A DNA stretch of 44,546 nt from Verrucomicrobiaceae bacterium (GCA_016795465.1 JAEUHK010000100.1:1-44546), one strand, 5' to 3'. Positions 7,760 through 16,817 are shown, numbered from the stretch's first letter. Numbers and translations: made by a program. Notes: generated by a model not told the origin, from the sequence alone.

Positions 7760-10700
7760 ATGCCGAAGAAAACTGCCCGCCAACTCATCGCCGACTCAAT
7801 CCGCATCCGCGGGGCGAAGCAAAACAATCTGAAGGGCATCGATCTCGACCTGCCGTTGGGCAAATTGAACGTCATCACGGGGCCCAGCGGCAGTGGAAAG
7901 TCATCGCTGGCCTTTGATACGATCTACGCCGAGGGCCAGCGCCGCTATGTGGAGACGTTTTCGCCTTACACGCGCCAGTTCTTCGAGCGCATGGACAAAC
8001 CGAAGGTCGAGGCCATCGAGGGCATCCCGCCGGCCATCGCCATCGAGCAGGTCAACAACATGCGCAGCACGCGCAGCACCGTCGGCACGATCACGGAGAT
8101 CAATGACTACCTCAAAATGATCTTCCCGCGTCTCGCCGAGGCCACGTGTCCCGGCTGCAAACGCCCCGTGCGGCCCGAAACACCGGAAAGCATCGTGCGC
8201 GAGCTCTTGAGCGCTTACGCCGAAAAACAGGCGCTCATCCTGTTTCCCGTTCCCGTGCCGAAAAACGCCGTCACAGCCGATTTCGCCGCGTTTCTGCAAT
8301 CGCAGGGTTTTGTGCGAGTGTGGCTCTACGGCAACGTCATCCGCCTCGACGACGCGGAGGCGCTCAAAGGCCGCAAACTGCCCGCGCAAGTGCTCGTGGT
8401 GCAGGATCGCGTGGCGCTCGATGCGAAACAGCGCTCGCGACTCAGCGAGGCGATCGAAGCCGCGCTGCGCTATGGCAAAGGCAAGGTCGCGGTGAACATC
8501 GATGCGGAGACGCGTCACTTCAGCACCGATTGGAGCTGCGCCGACTGCGGTATCACGCTGCCGACACCGACGCCGGGCCTCTTCAGCTTCAATTCACCCA
8601 TCGGCGCATGCCCGACTTGCCGTGGCTTTGGCCGAACGCTCGGCATCGACATCGGCAAAGCGATCCCGGATGAGTCGCTGAGCATCAATCTCGGCCTCGT
8701 GCGTCCGTTTCAAGGCAGCACGTATGGCGAATCACAGCTCGATCTGGAACGCGCCGCACGGAAGCGCGGCATCGACATCCACAAGGCCTTCGACGACTAC
8801 ACGCCCGAGGAGCGCCACTGGCTCATCGAGGGCACCGACCCCGATCCCGAGGTCGCCTACAATCGCGGTGAGTGGTATGGCGTGCGCGGCTTCTTCAAGT
8901 GGATGGAATCGCGCAGCTACAAGATGCACGTGCGCGTCTTCCTCAGCCGCTATCGCGCCTACACCGAGTGCGGCGACTGCGGCGGCGGTCGCTTGAAAAA
9001 AGAAGCCTACGCCTTCCGCGTCGGCCCGCACACCATCGCCGATCTCTGGCGCATGCCCGTGAGCGAACTGCATCCGCTCGTGCAAACCTGGCCGCTCAAA
9101 GAAGGCGACCACGCCGCGAAACTCCTGCGCGATGAAATCGCCAGCCGCGTGAGCTACATGGACCGCGCCGGCCTCGGCTACCTCAATCTCGACCGTCAAA
9201 CGCGCACTCTCAGCGGCGGTGAACTTCAGCGCGTCAACCTCACGACCTGTCTTGGCGCATCGCTCGTGAACACGCTCTTCGTTCTCGACGAGCCCAGCAT
9301 CGGCCTGCACCCGCGCGACATCGGCCGCCTCATCGGCGTCATGGAAGGCCTGCGCGACAAAGGCAACACGCTCCTCGTCGTCGAGCACGAAGAAGCCGTC
9401 ATGCAAGCCGCCGACAACCTCATCGACATCGGCCCAGGCCGCGGTGAGAAAGGCGGCGAGCTCGTCTTCAACGGGCCGCTGGAGAAGCTCTCGAAGACGA
9501 AGGGCTCGTTGACCGGTGATTATCTTTTTGGGCGGAAGAACATTCCTGTTCCCGCGAAGCGCCGTTCTGTAGTCCCGCCTTTAGGCGGAACCAAAACCAG
9601 ACCGCCTAAAGGCGGGACTACAAACACGCTTTCCATACGAAGCGCCCGCCAAAACAACCTCCGCAAACTCGACGCGGACATCCCGCTGAACGCGTTCGTG
9701 TGCATCACCGGCGTCAGCGGTTCCGGCAAATCGACGCTCGTGCACGACGTGCTCTACCGGAACCTGCAAAAGCTCCGCGGCGAGGTCTGCGAAGATGAAC
9801 CCGGACGCGTCGGCAGCATCAGCGGCTGGGAGCAGCTCGGCAGCGTGGTCATGGTCGATCAATCACCGCTCGCACGCACGCCGCGCTCGACGCCGGCGGT
9901 GTTCACGGGCGCGTTTGATCACATCCGCACCCTCTTCGCCGCGTGCGACGACGCGGCCACGCAGGGCATCATGCCCGGCTTCTTCAGCTTCAACAGCGGC
10001 GAGGGCCGCTGCGAGCGCTGCATGGGCAACGGCTTCGAAAAGATCGAGATGCAATTCCTCAGCGATCTCTTCGTCACCTGCCCCGAATGCGAAGGGAAAC
10101 GCTACAAGCCGCACGCGCTCAAAATCCTGCTCAACGGCAAATCCATCCACGATGTGCTCAGCATGACCATCGACGATGCCGTGCCGTGGTTCGCCAGCAT
10201 CGAGCATCGCGCTGTCGCTTCGATCAATCGCAGCCTGCAGCTCGTCATTGATGCTGGACTCGGCTACCTGCGCCTCGGCCAGCCGCTCAACACGCTCAGC
10301 GGCGGTGAAGCGCAACGCCTCAAACTCGTCGGCCACCTGTTGGAGCCGCAAACACCCGGCAAGAGCAGCCTGCTCCTCCTCGACGAACCCACCACCGGCC
10401 TCCACTTCGACGACATCGCGCTGCTCATCAAACTCCTCCAGCGCCTCGTCGATGAAGGCAACAGCCTCGTCGTCATCGAGCACAATCTGGAAGTCATCAA
10501 ATGCGCCGACTGGGTGCTTGATCTTGGACCTGAAGGCGGCGCGGGTGGCGGGACACTCGTGATCGCGGGCACGCCGGAGGACGTCGCGGATTGCAGTGCA
10601 TCGCACACGGGCCAGCACCTTCGGGATCTGCTGTTCTCAACAACGCGAGAGCGTCCTGGAGTGCTCCAGCCCTCTGGAGCTTTTCGTGGGCCTGACGACG

Positions 10701-13357
10701 CTCGAAAGCGTCAGAGGACTGGCGCACTCCAAGACGCTCTCGCGAGCAATGCCATCTCCATCCGCGGCGCACGCGAGCATAACTTGAAAAACATCTCGCT
10801 CGATATTCCGAGAGACGAGTTCGTGGTGGTGACCGGCTTGAGTGGATCAGGCAAATCCTCTCTCGCCTTCGATCTCATCTTCGCAGAAGGCCAGCGGCGC
10901 TTCCTCGACTCGATGTCCGTCTATGCACGCACCTTTGTCGAGCAGATGGAGAAGCCGGAGGTCGATCTCATTAGCGGCGTGCCACCGACGGTCGCCATCG
11001 AGCAGCGCATCTCGCGTGGCGGCGGCAAATCGACCGTGGCGACGGTGACGGAGACTTACCACTTCCTGCGACTGCTCTTCGCGAAGCTCGGCACGCAGCA
11101 TTGCCCGAAATGCGCCGTGGCGGTGAAAAAGCAAAGCTCCGAGGCCATCCTCAAAACCATCCAGGGGCACCTGCGCACCAGCGGCGGCCATTTGCTCGCG
11201 CCGCTCATTAAGGCGCGAAAAGGCTTCCACACCGACGTGGCCGAAAACGCAGCCAAACACGGCATCGAGACGCTTTGGGTCGATGGCGAGTTCCAGCCGA
11301 CGATGGGCTTCAAACGCCTCGAACGCTTCAAAGAACACAGCATCGACGCCGTCATCGCAAAGGTCGGAAAAGGCGAACATGCGGATGTTTTGCGTCCGCA
11401 CATCGAAACCGCCCTCAAGATGGGCAAAGGCACCATCAAGCTGCGTCTCGCCGACAAGTCGATGCACGTGCTCAGCACCGAAATGAGCTGCCCGAGCTGC
11501 GGTTTGTCGTTTGAAGAGCTCGATCCGCGTCTCTTCAGCTTCAACAGCCCGCACGGGTGGTGCAAAGACTGCCGTGGCTTTGGCTACGTCGGTCAAAAGC
11601 GCGATCTCAACGACCGCAACGCCGACGTTTCCATGCTGGAAGCCGAGTTGGAAGAAGAACGCCGCTTCAACAGCGATGACGACGAAAACGCCGCGCCTCG
11701 TCAGCTCTGCCCCACCTGCCACGGCAGCCGCATCAACGAAATCGGCCGCGCCGTGCAGCTTCAGAAGAGCACCATCCAAGACTTCGCCTCGCTCACCGCG
11801 GGCGAGGCCGGCAAACTCATCGCGAAGCTCAAATTCGAAGGCACGGAAGCCATCATCGCCCGCGACATCGTGAAGGAGATCGAGCAGCGCCTCAAATTCA
11901 TGCAGGAGGTCGGCCTCGGCTACTTGCAGCTCAATCGCAGCGCCGACACGCTCAGCGGCGGCGAGGCGCAGCGCATTCGTTTGTCCGCGCAGCTCGGCAG
12001 CAACCTCCGCGGCGTGCTTTACGTGCTCGACGAGCCCACCATCGGCCTGCATCCACGCGACAACGAAAAGCTCCTCAACACGCTCACCGCCCTGCGCGAC
12101 AAAGGCAACAGCCTGCTCGTCGTCGAGCACGATGACGAGACGATGAAACGCGCCGACACCATTCTCGACCTCGGCCCCGGCGCGGGCAAATTCGGCGGCG
12201 AAATCGTCGCGCAAGGCACGCTGGCGCATCTCTTGAAGTCGAAGCAGAGCGTCACCGGCCAAAGCCTCAAACATCCGCTCAAACATCCCTCACGCGGCAC
12301 TCGCAGGCCTTTGCCAGCCGCGAAATCGAAGGACGGCTGGCTCCGCGTCACCGGCGCCACCGCAAACAACCTCAAAAACATCGACGTCAGCATTCCGCTC
12401 GGTCGTTTGACCGTGCTCACCGGCGTCAGCGGCAGCGGCAAGAGCAGCTTCATGCACGGCGCGTTGTCGCCCGCCGTGCGCGAAAAAATCAGCAAGGCCA
12501 AGATCAAGGTCACGAAGGCTTGGAAGACCGTTTCAGGCTTCGAAAACCTCCAAACCGTCCACGAGGTCGATCAATCGCCCATCGGCAAAACCAGCCGCTC
12601 CTGCCCCGCGACCTACGTCGGCATCCTCGACGACATCCGCGCTCTGTTTGCGCAGGTGCCGCTCGCCAGAACGCGCGGCTACACCGCCAGCCGCTTCTCC
12701 TTCAACACCGAAGGCGGCCGCTGCGAAACCTGCGGCGGCAATGGCGAGATCAAAGTCGAGATGGCCTTCCTGCCCACGACGCGCGTGCATTGCGAAACCT
12801 GCCACGGCCTGCGCTTCAACGCCGCCACGCTCGAAATCGAATACAACGGCAAACACATCGGCGACGTGCTCCGCATGAGCATCACCGAAGCCGCCGAGTT
12901 CTTCGCGCCCGTGCAAAAAATCGCGCGACCGCTCAAACTCCTCGCCGACACCGGCCTCGGCTATCTGCAACTCGGCCAGCCCAGCCCCACTCTCAGCGGC
13001 GGCGAGGCCCAGCGCATCAAACTCGTCACCGAACTCCGCAGCGGCGACGGCAAAACGATCAAGGAGCAGCTCAAAGGCATTCAAAAGGCCGGCAAGCGCA
13101 ATCTCTACCTCATCGAAGAGCCCACCATCGGCCTCCACATCCGCGACGTCGCCCGTTTGATCGACGTCCTCCACCGCCTCGTCGATGAAGGCCACACCGT
13201 CGTCGTCATCGAGCACCACCCCGACGTCTACGCCGAAGCCGACTACCTCATCGACATCGGCCCCGAAGCCGGCCACGATGGCGGCCAACTCGTCGCGGCG
13301 GGAACGCCCGAAGAAGTGAAGAAGAACAAAGTGAGCCGCACGGCGCGGTTTTTGTAA
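7760..13357 (+). CDS. uvrA: Double-length excinuclease ABC subunit A (four ATPase domains)
   Basis: A protein of 1865 aa, about twice the usual 940-960 aa UvrA; start at MPKKTARQLIADS. There are four Walker A motifs (GPSGSGKSS near residue 40; GVSGSGKST near 650; GLSGSGKSS near 1025; GVSGSGKSS near 1554) and four LSGGE signatures (near 483, 846, 1398, 1744), so it is two complete UvrA modules in tandem. Each module keeps a CxxC pair in the DNA-binding insert (CADCG/CPTCRGFG and CPSCG/CKDCRGFG) and a C-terminal zinc finger (GRCERCMGNG...CPECEG and GRCETCGGNG...CETCHG). UvrA recognises DNA lesions as a dimer and loads UvrB; this protein could be a covalent pseudo-dimer. Two palindromic repeats are read in frame in linker regions: residues ~603-621 between the first two ATPases, and ~962-995 between the modules. 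Confidence 0.93.
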   Translation: MPKKTARQLIADSIRIRGAKQNNLKGIDLDLPLGKLNVITGPSGSGKSSLAFDTIYAEGQRRYVETFSPYTRQFFERMDKPKVEAIEGIPPAIAIEQVNNMRSTRSTVGTITEINDYLKMIFPRLAEATCPGCKRPVRPETPESIVRELLSAYAEKQALILFPVPVPKNAVTADFAAFLQSQGFVRVWLYGNVIRLDDAEALKGRKLPAQVLVVQDRVALDAKQRSRLSEAIEAALRYGKGKVAVNIDAETRHFSTDWSCADCGITLPTPTPGLFSFNSPIGACPTCRGFGRTLGIDIGKAIPDESLSINLGLVRPFQGSTYGESQLDLERAARKRGIDIHKAFDDYTPEERHWLIEGTDPDPEVAYNRGEWYGVRGFFKWMESRSYKMHVRVFLSRYRAYTECGDCGGGRLKKEAYAFRVGPHTIADLWRMPVSELHPLVQTWPLKEGDHAAKLLRDEIASRVSYMDRAGLGYLNLDRQTRTLSGGELQRVNLTTCLGASLVNTLFVLDEPSIGLHPRDIGRLIGVMEGLRDKGNTLLVVEHEEAVMQAADNLIDIGPGRGEKGGELVFNGPLEKLSKTKGSLTGDYLFGRKNIPVPAKRRSVVPPLGGTKTRPPKGGTTNTLSIRSARQNNLRKLDADIPLNAFVCITGVSGSGKSTLVHDVLYRNLQKLRGEVCEDEPGRVGSISGWEQLGSVVMVDQSPLARTPRSTPAVFTGAFDHIRTLFAACDDAATQGIMPGFFSFNSGEGRCERCMGNGFEKIEMQFLSDLFVTCPECEGKRYKPHALKILLNGKSIHDVLSMTIDDAVPWFASIEHRAVASINRSLQLVIDAGLGYLRLGQPLNTLSGGEAQRLKLVGHLLEPQTPGKSSLLLLDEPTTGLHFDDIALLIKLLQRLVDEGNSLVVIEHNLEVIKCADWVLDLGPEGGAGGGTLVIAGTPEDVADCSASHTGQHLRDLLFSTTRERPGVLQPSGAFRGPDDARKRQRTGALQDALASNAISIRGAREHNLKNISLDIPRDEFVVVTGLSGSGKSSLAFDLIFAEGQRRFLDSMSVYARTFVEQMEKPEVDLISGVPPTVAIEQRISRGGGKSTVATVTETYHFLRLLFAKLGTQHCPKCAVAVKKQSSEAILKTIQGHLRTSGGHLLAPLIKARKGFHTDVAENAAKHGIETLWVDGEFQPTMGFKRLERFKEHSIDAVIAKVGKGEHADVLRPHIETALKMGKGTIKLRLADKSMHVLSTEMSCPSCGLSFEELDPRLFSFNSPHGWCKDCRGFGYVGQKRDLNDRNADVSMLEAELEEERRFNSDDDENAAPRQLCPTCHGSRINEIGRAVQLQKSTIQDFASLTAGEAGKLIAKLKFEGTEAIIARDIVKEIEQRLKFMQEVGLGYLQLNRSADTLSGGEAQRIRLSAQLGSNLRGVLYVLDEPTIGLHPRDNEKLLNTLTALRDKGNSLLVVEHDDETMKRADTILDLGPGAGKFGGEIVAQGTLAHLLKSKQSVTGQSLKHPLKHPSRGTRRPLPAAKSKDGWLRVTGATANNLKNIDVSIPLGRLTVLTGVSGSGKSSFMHGALSPAVREKISKAKIKVTKAWKTVSGFENLQTVHEVDQSPIGKTSRSCPATYVGILDDIRALFAQVPLARTRGYTASRFSFNTEGGRCETCGGNGEIKVEMAFLPTTRVHCETCHGLRFNAATLEIEYNGKHIGDVLRMSITEAAEFFAPVQKIARPLKLLADTGLGYLQLGQPSPTLSGGEAQRIKLVTELRSGDGKTIKEQLKGIQKAGKRNLYLIEEPTIGLHIRDVARLIDVLHRLVDEGHTVVVIEHHPDVYAEADYLIDIGPEAGHDGGQLVAAGTPEEVKKNKVSRTARFL
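9569..9621. repeat. Palindromic element family B inside uvrA
   Basis: Perfect 20-bp inverted arms: GTAGTCCCGCCTTTAGGCGG at 9569-9588 and its exact complement at 9602-9621, with a 13-nt A/C-rich loop. Each arm also contains the smaller palindrome CCGCCT..AGGCGG. It is translated in frame as a Pro/Gly/Thr-rich stretch between the first and second UvrA ATPase domains. Sequences of this kind are, to my knowledge, dispersed repeats in PVC-group genomes; copy number here cannot be checked. Confidence 0.8.
10644..10744. repeat. Palindromic element family A, copy 2 (inside uvrA)
   Basis: A 101-bp nested palindrome with outer arms CGCGAGAGCGTCCTGGAGTG and, as reverse complement of the right end, CGCGAGAGCGTCTTGGAGTG. 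The inner hairpin is CCTCTGGAGCTTTTCG / CTCGAAAGCGTCAGAGG. Same length, orientation and internal order as the copy at 3885-3985. It sits exactly at the junction between the two UvrA modules and is translated without a stop. Confidence 0.82.
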
Positions 13358-13360
13358 GTG

Positions 13361-13654
13361 CTACTTTGGTTTTGTGATGCGACACGAGCGCCATATCCAA
13401 AAAACAAAGACGCTGAAAAGCACAGCCCAAAGGACGGTATTCCACATGAACCTCTCAAAATGCCAGGCTGAGAAAACGCTGATGCCTGGAGCCTGCTCAT
13501 AAAACCAAATAGGGAAGCCGTTAAAGTGTGTGATCCCAACCGTGTCTTCGGTGGATAAATCTTCATGAACCGTGATGAATCCGCTGAAATAGGAAACAAC
13601 GCATGCGCTAAGCACTGCACCAATAATCACAATGGCCGTTTGAATCAGTTTCAT
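13361..13654 (-). CDS. Small hypothetical membrane protein
   Basis: A protein of 97 aa, not recognised as a known family. Two hydrophobic helices are visible: residues about 4-24 (IQTAIVIIGAVLSACVVSYF) and 70-90 (WNTVLWAVLFSVFVFWIW). A polar, probably extracytoplasmic segment of about 45 aa lies between them and a short basic C-terminus (RSCRITKPK) follows. The stop lies 3 bp after the convergent uvrA stop. It is called a gene because of the coherent two-helix topology and an ATG start; no function is proposed. Confidence 0.6.
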   Translation of the reverse strand: MKLIQTAIVIIGAVLSACVVSYFSGFITVHEDLSTEDTVGITHFNGFPIWFYEQAPGISVFSAWHFERFMWNTVLWAVLFSVFVFWIWRSCRITKPK

Positions 13655-13728
13655 ACAGCGACCGAATCAAGGCATGTCGCCACGTTTGCAACGCAAACCC
13701 TCCACTCAGCCGGTGGAGGATTCTTAGC

Positions 13729-13894
13729 CGTGGCAGCGTCGTGGAGTGCGGTGGCAAGCCTTGGCGCGACACCGCTGTCGTCTGCCGGACGGCGTGCTGA
13801 GGTCGAAGATCATTCTTCTCTGCGCTCGACAGCGGTGTCGCCGATGCAAGGCGCCCTTGCATCTGTGCCACCGCACTCCACGACGCTGTCGCGA
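13729..13894. repeat. Palindromic element family A-related, long variant
   Basis: An intergenic nested palindrome of about 166 bp. The outer arms share AGCGTCGTGGAGTGCGGTGG with the complement of the right end, and the terminal AGCGTC.TGGAGTGC core is the same as in the copies at 3885 and 10644. The inner arms are GACACCGCTGTCG (13768-13780) and CGACAGCGGTGTC. The interior (about 13781-13826) is unrelated to the short copies. A separate small hairpin, CCTCCAC/GTGGAGG, precedes it at 13700-13720. Confidence 0.7.
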
Positions 13895-13900
13895 GTATAG

Positions 13901-14368
13901 TCACCCCCACTCGGCAAACGGCCTCTCCGACAAGCTGACGTTCGAGTAGCGAAAATCGTGCGAGACTTCGTCACCGAGCCACTCCGGCCGAGCGAAGAGC
14001 GTTTCTTCGGCTGGCAGCTCGATTTCGGCGACGATGAGGCCGGCGTTCGCACCGTGGAACTCGTCGATTTCCCAGCGGGTGCCTTCGCGGAGCACGATGT
14101 GGCGGGTTTTGTCGATCAAGGGCTGAAAACAGAGCGGAATGAGTTCCTGCGCCGTTTCGACCGGTAGGGGGAACTCGATCTCGGATCGTGAAATGCCCTC
14201 CGTTTTGCCTTTGATGGTCATCCAGGCCTGCTCGCCGCTAATTCGCACCCGCACGGTGCGTTCCGGATCACGCGACAGATAGCCCTGGGTGATGCGCAGG
14301 CTTTGCGAGACGTGCCCACGCCACGAGTCGGAGCGGAGGAGGAATTTGCGTTCGATTTCGGCGGGCAT
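13901..14368 (-). CDS. CYTH domain protein (triphosphate tunnel metalloenzyme-like)
   Basis: A protein of 155 aa beginning MPAEIERKFLL, the diagnostic ExExK-type start of CYTH domains. Further conserved charged residues follow on alternating strands (RVRISGEQAWMTIKGK, RSEIEFPLP, TRHIVLREGTRWEIDEFHG, LIVAEIELP), matching the eight-strand tunnel that binds triphosphate and divalent metal. The relatives are short bacterial NYG-type tripolyphosphatases/adenylate-cyclase-like proteins. The likely reaction is hydrolysis of an inorganic or organic polyphosphate; the exact substrate is unknown. It follows the glycoside hydrolase-like gene by 25 bp on the same strand. Confidence 0.87.
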   Translation of the reverse strand: MPAEIERKFLLRSDSWRGHVSQSLRITQGYLSRDPERTVRVRISGEQAWMTIKGKTEGISRSEIEFPLPVETAQELIPLCFQPLIDKTRHIVLREGTRWEIDEFHGANAGLIVAEIELPAEETLFARPEWLGDEVSHDFRYSNVSLSERPFAEWG

Positions 14369-14393
14369 GCTTTTCGGGAGTTTGGCGTGGGAT

Positions 14394-15452
14394 TTACCTT
14401 TCTGCCTCTCCTGTGATCTGCTTCAAGAGCCCAAAGAAGCCCTTCTTCCTCTGGCTGGAGATGCCCCAGTTCACGGGGACGCTTTGATAGCCGTCGTCGA
14501 AGCCTTCGCCCTTCATGCGAAAGTCGAAGAAGCCCCAAGAAACGTGCTCCTTCACGGCGGCGGTGAAGCTGTTGTCCGGCTGGTCGAAGTCGAAATGGTC
14601 ATCCTCATTCACCACGATCGGGATTTGGCGGTCGCCGCGGGCTTGTTTGACCTTCGCGATGAATTTCCGCATCGCGTCGGGGCCTTTGACGCCGTTGCCA
14701 TGAATGAGCAGGAAATCGGAATGCTCGATCACCTTCGCCGTGGGCACGCCACCACCGCCGAAAGAGGTGCCGGCGAGCAATCCGGCGGCTTTCACACGCT
14801 GGATGAGCTCGTGCACGCGATCCGGCTTCAGGATGGCGTGGTCGTATTTGACGTTCGCCTCGTTGTTCACCTCCACGAGCACATGCCGCCACTTTTTGGC
14901 GATGATCCAGCTCGTGACCGCATCCACGGCGGCGATCACGGCCTGCTCGTCCTTCACCCGCTGATCCTGGCCGAAGTAAAACACACCAAGGATGACCACC
15001 ATGGCGAGTTCATCGGCCTTCGTGAGGATCTTCTCGGCACGAGCGAGGTAATCCGGCCGCAGCGTGCCATCGGCGTTGATGGTGGTGTTTTGCCACGGCT
15101 GATCCTTCGAGTAGCCGTAGGGCGAGCCGCCTTGCAAATTCAGCGTGAAGGCCAGCAGGCCATGCGCCTTCCATTCTGGCATCGCGGCGATGAACTCCCG
15201 CGTGTTGCGCTCCGCGTCCCAAGTGGCTGCGTCCGGGTAGGCCCAGTGTTTTACCGTGGCCTCGTTTTGATCATCAAAGATGCCCTGTACCATGCGCGAG
15301 TTCATGAGCAGGCCCTCGATGCGATGCCCCTGCCACTCGCGACCCGCGTAAGTCGGTTTCCCATTCAGATGAAAATCCTCGCCACGGATGCTGACAACGG
15401 TTTCAGCCTGTGAAACGACCGCGAAGGCGAAAAGAAGGGCGAGAAGGCGCAT
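14394..15452 (-). CDS. Secreted clan GH-A-like glycoside hydrolase
   Basis: A protein of 352 aa with a signal peptide (MRLLALLFAFAVVSQAE, cleavage near residue 16). The body reads as a TIM barrel. The segment HVLVEVNNEANV places the clan GH-A Asn-Glu pair at N197-E198 (candidate acid/base), and IPIVVNEDDHFD gives a candidate nucleophile E283, so both strand-4 and strand-7 glutamates are present. The family assignment (GH5-like or an uncharacterised family) is uncertain and no substrate is evident. It is divergent from the SGNH hydrolase gene (gap 86 bp) and upstream of the CYTH gene, probably in one transcript. Confidence 0.65.
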   Translation of the reverse strand: MRLLALLFAFAVVSQAETVVSIRGEDFHLNGKPTYAGREWQGHRIEGLLMNSRMVQGIFDDQNEATVKHWAYPDAATWDAERNTREFIAAMPEWKAHGLLAFTLNLQGGSPYGYSKDQPWQNTTINADGTLRPDYLARAEKILTKADELAMVVILGVFYFGQDQRVKDEQAVIAAVDAVTSWIIAKKWRHVLVEVNNEANVKYDHAILKPDRVHELIQRVKAAGLLAGTSFGGGGVPTAKVIEHSDFLLIHGNGVKGPDAMRKFIAKVKQARGDRQIPIVVNEDDHFDFDQPDNSFTAAVKEHVSWGFFDFRMKGEGFDDGYQSVPVNWGISSQRKKGFFGLLKQITGEAER

Positions 15453-15538
15453 GCGCCGCGAAACGCGAAATCACGCGACGTGTTGCGGCGAAGATTTCCT
15501 TGCCAGATCGCCTGCTTTTTGGCGGTATGAGTTCTGCC

Positions 15539-16798
15539 ATGCGCATCCTTCCGTTTCTCGCCGTCTTCCTTGCCGCCCTCAGCCTTCGCGCGGAGTCCAT
15601 TTTGCCTGCCAATGCCCGTGTCGCCGTGATTGGCGACAGCATCACGGAGCAGAAGCTCTACTCTAAATACATCGAGACCTACCTGCTGGCCTGCACCGGG
15701 CGGAAGGACATCAAGGTCTTCCAGTTTGGCTGGAGCGGCGAGCGTGCCGGCGGCTTCGCCGCGCGCCTCGAAAACGATCTCGCGGTTTTCAATCCAAACG
15801 TCGCCACGACCTGCTACGGCATGAACGATGGCAGCTACAAGCCCTACGCGCCGGAGATCGGCGCCGAGTATGAGAAGAACATGCGGGCGGTGATCGCCGG
15901 ACTGCAAAAAGTCGGCGTGAAGGCCATGGCCGTCGGTTCGCCCGGCGGTGTCGATCCCGATTTCTTCAAGCGCCCGACCATCGAAGGCAGCCTCTACAAT
16001 CAAAACCTCGCGCAACTGCGCGACATCGCCAAAAAGCTCGCCGAGGAGAACCAGCAGCCCTTTGCGAACGTGCATGACACGATGATGGATGCGCTCACGA
16101 AATCGAAAGCAGCGCTCGGCAAGGAATACGGCCCCTTCGGTGGCGATGGCTTCCACCCCGCGCCCTCCGGCCAGCTTTTGATGGCGCAGGCTTTCTTGAA
16201 GGCTCTGGGCTTCAGCGGCGAGATCGGCGTCATCACGCTGAACATGAAGGGCCAGAGCAATGCGAGCGAAGGTCACACGATCCAGCCGGTGAAACTCGCG
16301 CCGGGTGCGATCCAAATCGTCAGCGAAAAATGGCCCTTCTGCTTCGACGCCGATCCGAAGAGCGCGGGCAGCAATCGCAGCATCCTGCCCTTCACCAGCT
16401 TCAATCAGGACCTCAACCGCCTCATGCTGCACGTCATCGGCCTTTCGACCGAGAAAGCGAAGGTCACCTGGGGCGGACAGACCAAGGAATTCACCCGCAA
16501 CCAGCTCGAAGACGGCATCAACTTGAACGCCGAGTTCGACAAGACCCCGTTTGATGGTGCTTTCGCCAATCTCACCAATGCTGTCGGTCAGAAGCAGGCG
16601 TTTGAGACCACGCTCGTCAAAAACCTCGTCACCCACATGCGCGTGATCGCCGCCGAAGCCGCCGAGGAACCCAAAGTGGCCGCCGCCCTCGCGAAGCTGA
16701 AAAAGAAGCTCGCCGACGAGCACGCGAAACAGGACGCCAACGTCCGCAAAACGCTCCAGCCGGTGACGCACACGATCATGGTCCAAGAAGTCCGGTAA
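15539..16798 (+). CDS. Secreted SGNH/GDSL hydrolase
   Basis: A protein of 419 aa from ATG 15539, which gives the signal peptide MRILPFLAVFLAALSLRAES; an ATG 12 bp upstream is an alternative. Block I is VAVIGDSITEQ (nucleophile Ser34). A Gly block is FGWSGERAGGF, the Asn block is YGMNDGSY, and block V is GDGFHPAPSGQ (Asp/His). These are all four SGNH catalytic blocks. The family includes carbohydrate and acyl esterases; in PVC bacteria such proteins often accompany polysaccharide-degradation genes. The C-terminal ~150 aa form an extra domain of unknown role. Upstream, TTGCCAGATC followed by GCTTTTTGGC partly resembles the shared promoter motif described elsewhere, but spacing differs. Confidence 0.82.
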   Translation: MRILPFLAVFLAALSLRAESILPANARVAVIGDSITEQKLYSKYIETYLLACTGRKDIKVFQFGWSGERAGGFAARLENDLAVFNPNVATTCYGMNDGSYKPYAPEIGAEYEKNMRAVIAGLQKVGVKAMAVGSPGGVDPDFFKRPTIEGSLYNQNLAQLRDIAKKLAEENQQPFANVHDTMMDALTKSKAALGKEYGPFGGDGFHPAPSGQLLMAQAFLKALGFSGEIGVITLNMKGQSNASEGHTIQPVKLAPGAIQIVSEKWPFCFDADPKSAGSNRSILPFTSFNQDLNRLMLHVIGLSTEKAKVTWGGQTKEFTRNQLEDGINLNAEFDKTPFDGAFANLTNAVGQKQAFETTLVKNLVTHMRVIAAEAAEEPKVAAALAKLKKKLADEHAKQDANVRKTLQPVTHTIMVQEVR

Positions 16799-16817
16799 AA
16801 AACTCATCCGCAGATGA

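Noticed and set aside
10847..12286. Long minus-strand open frame opposite uvrA
   Set aside because: Low-complexity Ala/Val/Glu-rich translation typical of shadows of high-GC coding DNA; uvrA motifs are on the other strand.
13729..13894. Small open frames across the long palindrome
   Set aside because: They arise from the palindrome itself; no start-site context or protein family.
15499..15525. Possible fourth copy of the promoter motif before the SGNH gene (TTGCCAGATC ... GCTTTTTGGC)
   Set aside because: The spacer is shorter, GACAC is missing, and it lies only 13 nt from the ATG, unlike the 34-37 nt of the three good copies.
15365..16807. 480-codon minus-strand open frame opposite the SGNH hydrolase
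   Set aside because: No family features; the plus strand has all four SGNH blocks and a signal peptide.
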